Counted from the first letter of the stretch, positions 1 through 9,308 are shown. The stretch: DNA of 64,000 nucleotides from Alitabrizicola rongguiensis (GCF_021491355.1 NZ_JAKENF010000001.1:1-64000), one strand, 5' to 3'. Numbers and translations are program-made. The notes: generated by a model not told the origin, from the sequence alone.

Positions 1-44
1 ACCCGACGGCGGAAGTTCTCGTGCACAATCTCCGCGCGGTCCAT
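1..44 (-). CDS. 5' end of an unidentified gene, cut by the left edge
   Basis: An ATG on the minus strand at 44-42 is preceded by an AAGGA ribosome site 8 bases upstream. It opens a frame of 14 complete codons (MDRAEIVHENFRRR) that runs off the window. It starts 23 bp after the stop of the aldehyde dehydrogenase gene on the same strand, so the two are probably co-transcribed. The visible peptide is too short to assign a family. The call that a gene starts here rests only on the ribosome site, start codon and spacing. Confidence 0.5.
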   Translation of the reverse strand, partial: MDRAEIVHENFRRR

Positions 45-67
45 CAGTTCAGTCCTTCAGACGGCGC

Positions 68-1585
68 TCAGCCAATGTCGAAGCTCACACCCTGCGCCAG
101 CGGCAGGTCGGCGGAATAGTTGATCGTGTTGGTGGCGCGGCGCATGTAGGCCTTCCACGCATCCGAGCCGCTTTCGCGCCCGCCGCCGGTTTCCTTCTCG
201 CCACCGAAGGCGCCGCCGATCTCGGCGCCCGAGGTGCCGATGTTGACGTTGGCGATGCCGCAATCCGATCCGGCGGCCGACAGGAACTGCTCTGCCTCGC
301 GCATGTCCCGGGTAAAGACCGACGAGGAGAGGCCCGCCGCCACCGCATTGTGCTTTTCCAGCACATCGGTGAAGTCGGTGTAGCGCATGACGTAGAGGAT
401 CGGCGCGAAGGTTTCCTCCATCACCGGGCCCTTCTGTTCGGGCATCTCGACCAGCGCCGGCTTGGCATAGTAGGCGTCGGGGTGGTTCGTCTCATACCGC
501 CCGCCGCCATGCACGGTGCCGCCCGCGGCCTTGGCCGCCTTCAGCGCCGCTTCCATCCGCTCGAAGGCGGCGCCGTCGATCAGCGGGCCGACCAGCGCGC
601 CGGTTTCCAGCGGGTTGCCGACCGAGACCGAGGCGAAAGCTGCCTTCAGACGCGGCACGAAGGCGTCGTAGATCGAGTCATGCACGAACGTCCGGCGCAT
701 CGTGGTGCACCGCTGGCCAGCGGTGCCCATGGCGGCGAAGGCCACGCCGCGGATCGCCAGTTCCTGATCGGCCGAGGGGCAGATGATGCCGGCATTGTTG
801 CCGCCGAGTTCCAAGATCACCCGGCCAAAGCGCGCGGCCACTACAGGCGCCACCGCCCGGCCCATGCGGGTCGATCCGGTCGCCGAGATCAGCGCGACGT
901 CCTTGTGGGCAACCAGTTTCTCGCCAAGTGCCGGGCCGCCGATCACGACTTGGCTCAGGCCCTCGGGCGCGGTGCCGAAACGAGCCAGGGCGCGCTCGAA
1001 AATGGCCTGCGATGCCAGCGCGGTCAGCGGGGTCTTTTCCGACGGCTTCCAAACGACCGGGTTGCCGCAGACGAGCGCCAGCGCGGCGTTCCAGGACCAA
1101 ACGGCGACGGGGAAGTTGAAGGCCGAGATCACGCCGACGACGCCGAGCGGATGCCAGGTTTCCATCATGCGGTGGCCCGGACGTTCCGAGGCGATGGTCA
1201 GGCCGTAAAGCTGGCGCGACAGGCCCACGGCGAAGTCGCAGATGTCGATCATCTCCTGTACTTCGCCCGCGCCTTCCGAGGCGCTCTTGCCGACCTCGAG
1301 CGAGACGAGTTTCGCAAGCTCGGTCTTGGACGCGCGCAGTTCCTCGCCCAGCAGTCGCACGAGTTCGCCCCGGCGCGGCGCGGGAACCACGCGCCAGTCG
1401 AAGAAGGCCTTGCGGGCGCGGGCGATCACCGGATCGAGCTGGGCCGGGGTCATCTCGCCAAGTCCGGCCAGAACTTCACCGGTCAGGGGGCTTTTCACCG
1501 CGATCGCGGGCTTGTCCTGCTTGGGCAGCTTGACCCTCAGCTTTGCCAGAATGTCCTGCGCTTCGTCCGCGTATGTCTTGCCCAT
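68..1585 (-). CDS. ALDH7-family aldehyde dehydrogenase (aminoadipate-semialdehyde / piperideine-6-carboxylate type)
   Basis: A 505-residue NAD(P)-dependent aldehyde dehydrogenase. Visible catalytic residues are Asn157 in the FNF motif, the general base Glu259 in ILELGGNN and the nucleophile Cys293 in GQRCTTM. The GGNNAG and TMRR contexts are typical of ALDH7 (antiquitin/AmaB), which oxidises L-2-aminoadipate-6-semialdehyde in lysine or pipecolate breakdown. The substrate here is inferred from family only. The start at 1585 is chosen because a GGGGAG ribosome site lies just upstream, while an in-frame ATG at 1666 falls inside a palindromic regulatory site. The gene is divergent from a LysR regulator, the likely controller, and is followed 23 bp later by another same-strand gene. 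Confidence 0.88.
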   Translation of the reverse strand: MGKTYADEAQDILAKLRVKLPKQDKPAIAVKSPLTGEVLAGLGEMTPAQLDPVIARARKAFFDWRVVPAPRRGELVRLLGEELRASKTELAKLVSLEVGKSASEGAGEVQEMIDICDFAVGLSRQLYGLTIASERPGHRMMETWHPLGVVGVISAFNFPVAVWSWNAALALVCGNPVVWKPSEKTPLTALASQAIFERALARFGTAPEGLSQVVIGGPALGEKLVAHKDVALISATGSTRMGRAVAPVVAARFGRVILELGGNNAGIICPSADQELAIRGVAFAAMGTAGQRCTTMRRTFVHDSIYDAFVPRLKAAFASVSVGNPLETGALVGPLIDGAAFERMEAALKAAKAAGGTVHGGGRYETNHPDAYYAKPALVEMPEQKGPVMEETFAPILYVMRYTDFTDVLEKHNAVAAGLSSSVFTRDMREAEQFLSAAGSDCGIANVNIGTSGAEIGGAFGGEKETGGGRESGSDAWKAYMRRATNTINYSADLPLAQGVSFDIG

Positions 1586-1655
1586 GATCGACTCCCCTCG
1601 GGTTTTCGCGGCGCACCCTAGCACCGGGATCCGATGGATGCCATTGACGCCTTCT

Positions 1656-1675
1656 GCAGAGTTCATGCACTCTGC
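1656..1675. promoter_or_regulatory. Palindromic operator candidate between ALDH7 and LysR genes
   Basis: A perfect inverted repeat, GCAGAGT-N6-ACTCTGC, lies in the 156-bp gap between two divergent genes. Such dyads are usual LysR-type recognition sites, which commonly sit next to the regulator and its target. Assignment to the neighbouring LysR protein is inference. Confidence 0.5.
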
Positions 1676-1741
1676 GCATCAAGACGCGGCCGATCCTGAT
1701 GCTTTGGCAGGAGCACGGGGCCAAGTTCATCGAGTTGCACA

Positions 1742-2659
1742 ATGACCCTCAGCCGTTCCCTTGTTCCCGACCTTGTCGCGCTCCAGGCCTTCGTCACAGT
1801 CGCCCGTTATGGCAGCGTCACGCAGGCGGCGGCGGAGCTGAACCTGTCTCAGGGCGCGGTCAGCCGCCAGATCAAGGAGCTGGAAGGGCGGCTCGGGCTT
1901 CTCCTGTTCGAGCGGGTCCGCCAGCGGGTTATCCTGTCGGAAAACGGCCGCCGCCTTCTGCCTGAGGCGCAGGCCCTGCTCGCCCAGGCCGAGGCGCTGA
2001 CCATGACCGCACTTGGCATCCGCAACCTCGAAGGCGTGCTGCGGGTTGCGACGCTGCCGACCTTCGGCACGCATTGGCTGCTGCCGCGCCTGCCGCGATT
2101 CCTCGAACGCAACCCTCGCATCCAGGTCGTGCTTGGCTCGCGGATTGACCCGTTCGACCTGACCCGCGACCGGTTCGACCTTGCCATTCATTACGGCCGT
2201 CCGGTCTGGGCGGGCGGGGTCTGCACCTTCCTTTGCCGGGAACGAGTTCTGCCCGTCATCTCGCCCGAGGGCCGGGCGCGCATGGGAATCGGAGCGGCCC
2301 CGTCGGCGGCCGAGATCGCGCGGCTGCCGCTTCTTCACCTCGAATCCCGCCCCCGCCTCTGGGACGGCTGGCTGCGCGACGCGGGGGTCGAGGATTCGGC
2401 GGCCTTCGAAGGCCATCGCTTCGACCTTTTCGCCATGGTGATCGAGGCGGCGCGGGCCGGGGTCGGGATCGGGCTTGTGCCGACCTACCTCGTCGAGCGC
2501 GACCTTGCCGGCGGCGAACTTGTCCCGCTCGCACCCGTCCGCGACCAGACGGACGGCGCCTATTACACGGTCCTGCCCGAGGACGCGGCAACCTCGGCCC
2601 TGTCCGGCGCTTTCCGAAGCTGGATGATGGAGGAGGTCGAGAAACGCCCTTCCTCGTGA
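1742..2659 (+). CDS. LysR-family transcriptional regulator
   Basis: A 305-residue regulator of usual LysR length. The winged helix-turn-helix occupies about residues 10-70 (LQAFVTVARYGSVTQAAAELNLSQ... and SRQIKELEGRLG), followed by a periplasmic-binding-protein-like effector domain from about residue 95. The N-terminal SQGAVSRQIKELE recognition helix is typical of the GcvA-like branch. It is divergent from the ALDH7 gene and shares a 156-bp control region that contains a perfect palindrome, so it probably regulates that gene and itself. The inducer is unknown. The ribosome site ahead of this ATG is weak, and the gene ends 4 bp before the stop of the convergent MocR-type gene. Confidence 0.85.
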   Translation: MTLSRSLVPDLVALQAFVTVARYGSVTQAAAELNLSQGAVSRQIKELEGRLGLLLFERVRQRVILSENGRRLLPEAQALLAQAEALTMTALGIRNLEGVLRVATLPTFGTHWLLPRLPRFLERNPRIQVVLGSRIDPFDLTRDRFDLAIHYGRPVWAGGVCTFLCRERVLPVISPEGRARMGIGAAPSAAEIARLPLLHLESRPRLWDGWLRDAGVEDSAAFEGHRFDLFAMVIEAARAGVGIGLVPTYLVERDLAGGELVPLAPVRDQTDGAYYTVLPEDAATSALSGAFRSWMMEEVEKRPSS

Positions 2660-2663
2660 CAGG

Positions 2664-4115
2664 TCACTGTCGGATCGAGCGATCCACTACGGCCGAGAGC
2701 CGGCGGAAACCGCGCATCTGGTCCTTTTCCTCGACAGCAGCAAAGCCGAAGACCAACCCCTGCAACGGGTTGCCGTGCCGGTACTGCATCGACAGGGGCG
2801 ACACGTTCACACCATCCCGCCCGGCGCGCGCCGCAACCTCTCGGTCATCGACCGGGTAGAGGAACCGCGCCACCTGCTGGATACCGGTATCGGCGCGGGA
2901 CAGCACCATCGACGCCCCGAGGAACCGGTCAAAAAGGGCAAAGAATGTCTCGCGCCGGTGCGCGTACAGGCGCCGGGTCCGGCGCAGGTGGCGGGCGAAA
3001 TGCCCCTCTGCCACGAAATCCGCCAGCGCCGCCTGGGTCAGGAGCGGCGCGAAATGCCCCGTGGCGCTGAGCGCGGCCTTCACCGGGGCCAGCAGTGCAG
3101 GCGGCAGGACGACATAACCGAGGCGCATGGCGGGAAAGAGGATCTTGGCGAAGGTGCCGACGAAGATCGTGCGCTCGCCCGAGGATACCCCCTGCAGCGC
3201 CGGGATAGGCTGGCCCTGAAAGCGATATTCGCTGTCGTAGTCATCCTCGATCAGCCAGGCGCCCCACCGGTCCGACAGACGCAACAGGTCAAGCCGCTGG
3301 CCCATCGACATGGTCAGCCCAAGCGGATGGTGGCAGGACGGCGTGACGAAGATCGCCCGCGGCGGACCACCCTCGGGCGGATCCAGATCCCAGCCGGCAT
3401 CGCCCACCCGCAGGGGCAAAAGCCGAGCCCCGGCGGACAGGAAGGCGGCGGCAGCGCCGTAATAGCCCGGCTCCTCCATCCAGACCGAGTCGCCGGGGTC
3501 AAGGAGCAGCCGCGCGATCAGGTCGAAGGCCGATTGCGCCCCGTTGGTGACAACCACCTGATCCGGCGTGCAGATCACCCCGCGTGAGGCAGACAGATAG
3601 CGGGCGATCGCCTCGCGCAGCTCCGGATAGCCGGTCACGTAATAGGTGCCGAACAGATCGCTCCGCGCCGCCTTGGCGCGCCGGGTCAGCAGGCGTGACC
3701 AGGTGTTGAAGGGGAACTGGCCGACATCGGGCAGGCCGGGGTGAAAGGCCGTCGCCCCCGGTTCGCCGTGGTGATAGGGCTGGTCGGCCATGACCCTGCC
3801 GCGCGCTGAAAGCCGGACGTCCTGCGGCGGCGCGAGGCCCTTTCCCTGCCCCAACGCCAGGTCGCGGACGACCGGCGGAACACCCGGCCCGGTCTGCAGG
3901 AAACCCTCGAGGGCAAGCTGTTCATAGGCAGCGATCACCGTATTCCGCCCCAGCAGCAGATCCTGCGCCAAGGCACGCGTCGAAGGCAGCGCCATGCCCG
4001 GCGTAAGGTGGCGCGCTTCGATCAACCCGCGCAGGCGCTGGTAGAGTTGCTGGTGCAGCGGCACCCGGCTGTCGCGATCAAGTGCGATGCTCTCTAGGGC
4101 GAACCCTGTGGTCAA
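2664..4115 (-). CDS. MocR/PdxR-type PLP-dependent GntR regulator
   Basis: A 483-residue fusion of an N-terminal GntR winged helix (about 1-75, with PSTRALAQDLLLGRNTV recognition helices) to a fold-type I aminotransferase domain (about 110-470). The PLP-binding lysine is probably Lys324 in TFAKILFP, and EDDYDSEY near 290-297 is the usual cofactor Asp region. Proteins of this layout are transcription factors, not transaminases; MocR of rhizopine catabolism is the founding example. The start is a TTG (complement of 4113-4115) with a GAGGAA ribosome site five bases upstream. It is divergent from the MocA-like dehydrogenase gene and probably acts at the strong palindrome between them. The ligand is not deducible. 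Confidence 0.87.
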   Translation of the reverse strand: MTTGFALESIALDRDSRVPLHQQLYQRLRGLIEARHLTPGMALPSTRALAQDLLLGRNTVIAAYEQLALEGFLQTGPGVPPVVRDLALGQGKGLAPPQDVRLSARGRVMADQPYHHGEPGATAFHPGLPDVGQFPFNTWSRLLTRRAKAARSDLFGTYYVTGYPELREAIARYLSASRGVICTPDQVVVTNGAQSAFDLIARLLLDPGDSVWMEEPGYYGAAAAFLSAGARLLPLRVGDAGWDLDPPEGGPPRAIFVTPSCHHPLGLTMSMGQRLDLLRLSDRWGAWLIEDDYDSEYRFQGQPIPALQGVSSGERTIFVGTFAKILFPAMRLGYVVLPPALLAPVKAALSATGHFAPLLTQAALADFVAEGHFARHLRRTRRLYAHRRETFFALFDRFLGASMVLSRADTGIQQVARFLYPVDDREVAARAGRDGVNVSPLSMQYRHGNPLQGLVFGFAAVEEKDQMRGFRRLSAVVDRSIRQ

Positions 4116-4137
4116 AGTGGTTCCTCAAAATCGTGGT

Positions 4138-4165
4138 GATCTGGTTCTAATTCAGGAACCAGATC
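4138..4165. promoter_or_regulatory. Inverted-repeat operator between mocR-like regulator and catabolic operon A
   Basis: A perfect 10-bp inverted repeat, GATCTGGTTC-N8-GAACCAGATC, lies in the 92-bp divergent gap. A further GTGGTTCCTC half-site-like copy lies at about 4117-4126, next to the TTG start of the regulator. MocR proteins usually bind combined direct and inverted repeats, which fits autoregulation plus control of the rightward operon. That functional reading is inference. Confidence 0.6.
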
Positions 4166-4207
4166 GGCGCTAGCATTCCTTCATCGGATCAGGGGGGACC
4201 CAACGGA

Positions 4208-5317
4208 ATGTCACGGCTGAAGGTGGGCGTCATCGGTGCAGGTGGTGTGGCTCAGGTCGAGCACATCCCGAACCTGCTGCGCCTGCCGGCATTGTTTGAT
4301 CTAAAGGTCGCTGCCGATCCTTCCTCCACATCGCGCGATTTCGTCTCTGGCCGCTACGGCGTCCCGACCGTTGCAGATCCGGCGGAGTTGCTGGCGATGC
4401 CGCTCGATGCCGTCGTCATCGCCTCGCCCGATGCCCTGCATTATGCCCATGTCTCGGCGGCGCTCGATGCGGGCCTGCACGTCTTCTGCGAGAAGCCGCT
4501 CTGCTATGCGTCCGAAGATATCCTGAAGCTCGCCGCGCAGCGCGACAGGGCCGGTCGCGTCCTCCAAGCCGGCTATATGAAGCGCTTCGACCCGAGCTAT
4601 GAGGCTTTGCTGGCCCGCCTGCCTGACCAGTCTGGCACGCTCTTGCAGGTGGCAGTTGAAGTCTATGATCCGGACGCGGCCCCCTTCATCCGCCATCACG
4701 AATGGCAGCTTGGGTCGGACCTGCCGCCCGAGGCAGGGCAGGCTCTGCGCGCGATGCAGGCCGAGCAGGTTGCGCGTGCGGTCAAGGTGCCGTTGGACGA
4801 GACCGGTTTCCGCGGATTCTGCGCCGCCTATGCCTCGTCCATCGTCCATGACGTGAATGCGGTGCATGGAATTCTCGACGCGCTTGGCACGACGGTGGAC
4901 GGCGTAACCGGCGCGGCGCTGTTTGCCGGGGGGATCGGCGGACAGGGCGCGGTCAGCCTGAACGGCGGCGCGGCACTCTGGACTATGTCGCATCTCACCA
5001 CGCCTTCCCTGCCACATTACTCCGAGCGGATCACGCTGACCTTCGAAGGCTCGGCGCTGGAGCTCGAATTCCCCTCGCCCTGGCTGAACCACGCACCGAC
5101 CCGGCTGACGGAACGCCGCGGGCATGGGCTGACGTTGCAGTCGACGGATATCCGGACAGGATATGAAGAGGCCTTCGTCGAGGAACTGATGGGCTTCCAC
5201 CGCGCGATCTGCGGGCAGGAGGCCGTGCGCAACACCGCCGAGGCGGCGGCGCGGGACATGGACCTGCTCGCCGGTCTCGCCGCCTGGCACATGACCCATA
5301 ATGCAAGGAAAGGCTGA
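4208..5317 (+). CDS. Gfo/Idh/MocA-family NAD(P)-dependent dehydrogenase
   Basis: A 369-residue oxidoreductase. The N-terminal Rossmann fold shows GVIGAGGVAQ (residues 7-16), and the family EKP motif with its catalytic lysine is intact (Glu95-Lys96-Pro97). The C-terminal half is the alpha/beta substrate domain. Family members oxidise or reduce sugars and cyclitols such as myo- or scyllo-inositol and inosamines. It is the first gene rightward of the MocR-type regulator and lies 3 bp before the inosose-dehydratase-like gene, so a cyclitol or modified inositol substrate is the best guess. The ATG at 4208 follows an AGGGGGGA-rich ribosome site. Confidence 0.85.
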   Translation: MSRLKVGVIGAGGVAQVEHIPNLLRLPALFDLKVAADPSSTSRDFVSGRYGVPTVADPAELLAMPLDAVVIASPDALHYAHVSAALDAGLHVFCEKPLCYASEDILKLAAQRDRAGRVLQAGYMKRFDPSYEALLARLPDQSGTLLQVAVEVYDPDAAPFIRHHEWQLGSDLPPEAGQALRAMQAEQVARAVKVPLDETGFRGFCAAYASSIVHDVNAVHGILDALGTTVDGVTGAALFAGGIGGQGAVSLNGGAALWTMSHLTTPSLPHYSERITLTFEGSALELEFPSPWLNHAPTRLTERRGHGLTLQSTDIRTGYEEAFVEELMGFHRAICGQEAVRNTAEAAARDMDLLAGLAAWHMTHNARKG

Positions 5318-5320
5318 CAC

Positions 5321-6220
5321 ATGAGCGTGCGCATCGGGATCAACCCGATCACCTGGACCAACGACGACGTGCCGGAACTGGGCGGCGACACCCCGCTGGA
5401 AACCTGCCTGTCGGAGACGAAACAGGCGGGCTACGCCGGAACCGAGCTTGGGGGCAAGTTTCCCCGCGACTCCAAGGTTCTGGGGCCGATCCTTGACAGC
5501 TACGGCCTCTCCCTCGTCTCCGGCTGGTATGACGGTCGCTGTGACGAGAAATCGGTCGAGGAGGAATTCGAGGCCATCACCCCGCACCTGACCCTGCTGC
5601 GTGATCTGGGCGCGACCCATGTCGTCTATGCCGACACCTCGCGCGGACGGCACGGGGCGATCTGGGGGCCAATCTCGCAGCGCCCGGCCTTGAGCGCGGC
5701 GGAATGGCCGACCTATGGGAAAAAGCTCACGGCGCTGGCCGAACGCTTCGCCGATTTCGGCGTGCGCATGGCCTTCCATCACCACATGGGCACCATCGTC
5801 GAGACCGACGAGGAAGTGGGCCTGATGATGCAGCACACCGGCGAGGCGGTCGGGCTGCTCTACGACACCGGCCATTCGATCTTCTCAGGCGGCGATCCGG
5901 TGGCGCTGCTGCGCAAGCACGTGAAGCGCGTCGTGCATGTCCATTGCAAGGACGCCCGTCCCGACATCCTGAAAAAGGCGCGGGCCGAGGACATGAGTTT
6001 CATGGGCGCGGTGATGGAGGGTATCTTCACCGTGCCGGGCGACGGCATCATCGACTATCCGACCATTCTGAAGATCCTGCATGATGCGGGCTATTCCGGC
6101 TGGCTGGTGGTCGAGGCGGAACAGGACCCCAAGAAGGCCCATCCGCTGACCTATGCGACCCTGGGGTTCCAGAACCTCTCTCGCATGGCCAAGGAGGCAG
6201 GGTTCACCGTTACGGGTTGA
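5321..6220 (+). CDS. iolE: Inosose dehydratase-like TIM-barrel protein (IolE/MocC type)
   Basis: A 299-residue xylose-isomerase-like TIM barrel. The N-terminus INPITWTNDDVPELGG is characteristic of IolE, which dehydrates 2-keto-myo-inositol. Metal-site candidates are the FHHHMGT segment, YDTGHSIFSGG, HVHCKDAR and the late VVEAEQDP glutamate, spaced as in the family. MocC of rhizopine catabolism belongs to the same group, so the true substrate may be a modified inosose. It lies three bases after a MocA-like dehydrogenase and upstream of a sugar/polyol ABC importer. No iolB, iolC or iolD is present in the window, so any complete inositol route must continue elsewhere. Confidence 0.82.
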   Translation: MSVRIGINPITWTNDDVPELGGDTPLETCLSETKQAGYAGTELGGKFPRDSKVLGPILDSYGLSLVSGWYDGRCDEKSVEEEFEAITPHLTLLRDLGATHVVYADTSRGRHGAIWGPISQRPALSAAEWPTYGKKLTALAERFADFGVRMAFHHHMGTIVETDEEVGLMMQHTGEAVGLLYDTGHSIFSGGDPVALLRKHVKRVVHVHCKDARPDILKKARAEDMSFMGAVMEGIFTVPGDGIIDYPTILKILHDAGYSGWLVVEAEQDPKKAHPLTYATLGFQNLSRMAKEAGFTVTG

Positions 6221-6300
6221 GGGGCCGGCAAGAGCACCAACACCAAGCGAAAGCCTGCCGGACCAATCCGGCCGGCTCCAACCACAGGGAGACGAAGACA

Positions 6301-7269
6301 ATGTTCGAACGGATCAAGTTCGTGCCCGCGGCCGTTGCCGCCCTTGGCCTCCTGGCCGGGGCCGCCTCTGCCGAGGGTCTGAAGGCGGCGGCCGACGTGA
6401 AAATCGCGGTCGTCGTGCACGGCAACTCCTCCGACGCCTACTGGTCGGTCGTGAAGCGCGGGGTCGATGACGCCGCCGCCGCGACCGGCGCGCAGGTGCA
6501 GTACATCGCGCCGCAGGTCTTCGACTCGGTCGAACAGGCGCGCCTGATCGAGGCGGCCGTGGCAACCAAGCCAGACGGCCTCGTGATCTCGATCCCCGAC
6601 AAGGATGCGCTTGCCACAGCCGTCAAGTCGGCAGTCGATGCCGGCATTCCGGTCGTCAACATCGACTCGGGTGAACCTGAAGGCGCCGAGCTTGGCGTGC
6701 CGCTCTATGTTGGCACGACCTCGGAATACAAGGCCGGCATCAAGGCGGGCGAGAAGCTGGCAGCAGCCGGTATCCTCAAGGTTGCCTGCATCAACCACGA
6801 GGTCGGCAACATCAGCCTCGACCAGCGCTGCCAGGGCATCGCCGACGGGCTGAAGGCATCGAACGGCACCTCAGAAGTGGTGGCCGTGTCGCAGGACCCC
6901 GGCGACGTGACCCGCCGGGTCGAGGCCTATCTCGCCTCGCATCCTGACACCCAGGCGGTCTTCGCCACCGGCACCGCCGGGGCCAACCCGCTCATCAAAT
7001 ATTTCGACGAGCAGGACCTGTGGTCGAAGTACAAGCTCTTCACCTATGACCTTGGCCCGGAAATCCTGCAGTCGGTCGCCGACGGCAAGATGGGCTTCGG
7101 CATCGACGGGCAGCAATATCTGATGGGCTACCTGCCGGTCGTGCTTCTGGTGCAGAATGCCACACACGGGCTGATGGTGCAGAACAACATCTACACTGGC
7201 CCGCTGTTCGTCGACTCGCCGGAAAAGGCCAAGGCGATCCAAGTGCTCTCCAAGGAAGGGACGCGCTAA
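6301..7269 (+). CDS. Periplasmic sugar/polyol-binding protein of a CUT2 ABC importer
   Basis: A 322-residue protein with a Sec signal peptide ending at about residue 23 (GAASA) and a Peripla_BP_4/RbsB-type fold: IAVVVHGNSSDAYW, PDGLVISIPD and IPVVNIDSG match ribose/inositol-type binding proteins. MocB and IbpA are of this class. The start at 6301 follows an AGGGAGA ribosome site; an upstream in-frame start at 6217 would overlap the previous stop and spoil the signal peptide. It is followed by a strong hairpin and then the permease and ATPase genes. Ligand identity (inositol, inosamine or a monosaccharide) is inferred from context only. Confidence 0.85.
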   Translation: MFERIKFVPAAVAALGLLAGAASAEGLKAAADVKIAVVVHGNSSDAYWSVVKRGVDDAAAATGAQVQYIAPQVFDSVEQARLIEAAVATKPDGLVISIPDKDALATAVKSAVDAGIPVVNIDSGEPEGAELGVPLYVGTTSEYKAGIKAGEKLAAAGILKVACINHEVGNISLDQRCQGIADGLKASNGTSEVVAVSQDPGDVTRRVEAYLASHPDTQAVFATGTAGANPLIKYFDEQDLWSKYKLFTYDLGPEILQSVADGKMGFGIDGQQYLMGYLPVVLLVQNATHGLMVQNNIYTGPLFVDSPEKAKAIQVLSKEGTR

Positions 7270-7288
7270 GGCGCCCCTTCCTTATCCT

Positions 7289-7318
7289 CCGGGGGCGGGA
7301 TCTCCACCCCGCCCCCGG
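7289..7318 (+). terminator. Intercistronic GC hairpin after the binding-protein gene
   Basis: Perfect 11-bp arms CCGGGGGCGGG and CCCGCCCCCGG enclose an 8-nt loop, 20 bp after the binding-protein stop and about 30 bp before the permease start. No T-run follows, so it more probably stabilises the upstream mRNA or attenuates transcription partly than ends it. Confidence 0.6.
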
Positions 7319-7347
7319 CCCACCTACCGGGACCAGAGACCAGTCAG

Positions 7348-8520
7348 ATGACCGATGCACCGACCCCTCCGCCTGCGGCGGCGGCCCAAGGCCGCGCACC
7401 CGAGATCACGCGGAAATCCCTTGACCGGCCCGATGAGCGCGTCGCTAAGGCCTCGGCCTTTACCCGCCTGATGCGCCGCCCCGAAGCCGGGGTCGTGCTG
7501 GGACTGATTGCCACTTTCCTCGTCTTTGCCGTCCTGCCGGGGGCTGCCTCGCTCTACTCGCTCCAAGGGGCGATGACCTTCCTGACCCTGTCGGCAGAGC
7601 TGGGCATCCTGGCCGCCGCCGTGGCGCTTCTCATCATCGCGGGAGAGTTCGACCTGTCCATCGGTTCGATGGTGGGTTTCGCCGGGATCGTGATCGGGCT
7701 TCTGGTCACGCAGCTTGCCTGGCCCCTTTGGGCCTCGATCGGGGCGGCCTTTGCGGTGGCGGTGCTGGTCGGCTACCTGAACGGCTACATAACCGTGAAG
7801 ACGCGGCTGCCGTCCTTCATCGTGACGCTCGCTTCACTGTTCATCCTGCGCGGCCTTTCGATCGGCATCACCCGCGCGGTGACGGGGCGAACGCAGATCC
7901 CCTACATCCTCGACAACCCGCCCGATCCGTGGACGGCGGCGATTTTCAACGGCCATGTCCTGACCGGCCTGTTCCAGTGGATGGGCACCCAGGGCTGGAT
8001 TGCGACGAAGGGCGACGGCATGCCCTTCGTGCCGGGCATCCCGATGTCGATCGTCTGGTGGATCGCTGTCACCTGCCTCGCGGGCTGGGTGCTGACCCAG
8101 ACGAAGTTCGGCAACTGGATCTACGCCTCGGGCGGCGATGCCACGGTGGCGCGCAATGTCGGCGTGCCGGTGGCGCGGGTGAAGATCACCCTCTTCATCG
8201 TGACCGCCGTGGCCGCCACACTGCTTGCCACCATTCAGGTGATGGAGGCCGGGTCCGCCGATACCGTGCGCGGCACCCAGAAGGAATTCGAGGCGATCAT
8301 CGCCGCCGTCATCGGTGGGGTTCTCCTGACCGGGGGCTACGGCACGGTTCTGGGCGCGGCCTTCGGCGCGCTGATCTTCGGCCTCGTCCAGATGGGCATC
8401 TTCTATACCGGGATCGACACAGACTGGTTCAAGGTCTTCCTTGGCCTCGTGATCCTTGCCGCCGTGCTGGTCAACAACTACGGGCGCGCCCGCGCCCTTG
8501 GCGAAAGGGTCGAGTCATGA
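7348..8520 (+). CDS. CUT2-type sugar ABC transporter permease (RbsC/FrcC-like)
   Basis: A 390-residue inner-membrane protein. A cytoplasmic N-terminal tail of about 45 residues rich in Pro and Ala precedes eight or more hydrophobic segments. The conserved permease signatures [12 protein letters not shown] and the late [22 protein letters not shown] coupling region are clear for the RbsC/FrcC family. It forms the membrane channel for the binding protein encoded just upstream and the ATPase encoded downstream. Its stop overlaps the ATPase start in an ATGA, indicating translational coupling. The ribosome site ahead of the ATG at 7348 is weak. Confidence 0.88.
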   Translation: MTDAPTPPPAAAAQGRAPEITRKSLDRPDERVAKASAFTRLMRRPEAGVVLGLIATFLVFAVLPGAASLYSLQGAMTFLTLSAELGILAAAVALLIIAGEFDLSIGSMVGFAGIVIGLLVTQLAWPLWASIGAAFAVAVLVGYLNGYITVKTRLPSFIVTLASLFILRGLSIGITRAVTGRTQIPYILDNPPDPWTAAIFNGHVLTGLFQWMGTQGWIATKGDGMPFVPGIPMSIVWWIAVTCLAGWVLTQTKFGNWIYASGGDATVARNVGVPVARVKITLFIVTAVAATLLATIQVMEAGSADTVRGTQKEFEAIIAAVIGGVLLTGGYGTVLGAAFGALIFGLVQMGIFYTGIDTDWFKVFLGLVILAAVLVNNYGRARALGERVES

Positions 8521-9308
8521 CCACGCCTGCAATCGAACTTCGCAACGTCTCCAAGCGCTTCGGCTCGGTCATCGCACTGAATGACGTGTCGATTGCCGTC
8601 AATCCCGGCGAGGTGCACTGCCTGCTGGGCGACAACGGCGCGGGGAAATCGACGCTCATCAAGATCCTATCGGGCGTCCACCGCCCAAGTGACGGTCAGA
8701 TCCTGCTCAGCGGCGAGCCGGTCGTGTTCCGCTCGCCGCGCGATGCGACCGACGCAGGCGTGGCGACGGTTTTCCAGGATCTTGGCCTGATCCCGCTGAT
8801 GTCGATCGCGCGGAACTTCTTCCTCGGGCGAGAGCCAGAAAAGGGCATCTTCCCGTTCCGTCGCTTCGACCTCGACCATGCCAACAAGATCGCCAGACAG
8901 GCGCTGATCGATGTGGGCATCCAGGTGCGTGACCCATCACAGGCGGTGGGCACCCTGTCGGGGGGTGAGCGGCAGTCGGTCGCCATCGCTCGGGCCATCC
9001 ATTTCGGCGCGAAGGTGCTGATCCTCGACGAACCGACCTCGGCGCTTGGCGTCCATCAGGCGGCGATGGTGCTGAAATTCGTCATAGAGGCCCGGTTGCG
9101 GGGCCTGGCGGTGATCTTCATCACGCACAATATCAGTCATGCCTTTCCGGTCGCCGACAAGTTCACCCTGCTCAACCGGGGCACCTCGAAAGGAACCTAC
9201 GCCAAGTCCGACATCACCCGCGAGGAGGTCGTGCGCATCATGTCGGGCGGCGAGGACATGGCTGCCGTGGAGCGCGAGATCGAGGATCTGCTGGAGAAGG
9301 CACGATGA
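8517..9308 (+). CDS. Single-domain ATPase of the CUT2 sugar importer (FrcA-like)
   Basis: A 263-residue ABC ATPase. The Walker [10 protein letters not shown], signature [13 protein letters not shown], Walker [12 protein letters not shown] and H-loop FITHN are all intact. Most CUT2 ATPases (RbsA, XylG, IatA) carry two fused nucleotide-binding domains of about 500 residues in total; this one has only one, as in FrcA of the rhizobial FrcBCA fructose system, whose gene order is also the same. The start is the ATG overlapping the permease stop by four bases. Its own stop overlaps the start of the ChbG-type gene by four bases, so the operon is translationally coupled. Confidence 0.88.
   Translation: MTTPAIELRNVSKRFGSVIALNDVSIAVNPGEVHCLLGDNGAGKSTLIKILSGVHRPSDGQILLSGEPVVFRSPRDATDAGVATVFQDLGLIPLMSIARNFFLGREPEKGIFPFRRFDLDHANKIARQALIDVGIQVRDPSQAVGTLSGGERQSVAIARAIHFGAKVLILDEPTSALGVHQAAMVLKFVIEARLRGLAVIFITHNISHAFPVADKFTLLNRGTSKGTYAKSDITREEVVRIMSGGEDMAAVEREIEDLLEKAR

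Noticed and set aside
350-1621. 423-codon open frame on the plus strand opposite the ALDH7 gene
   Set aside because: It is antisense to a clear dehydrogenase with catalytic residues, has no recognisable domain and has the low-complexity Arg/Gly/His composition typical of GC-rich shadow frames.
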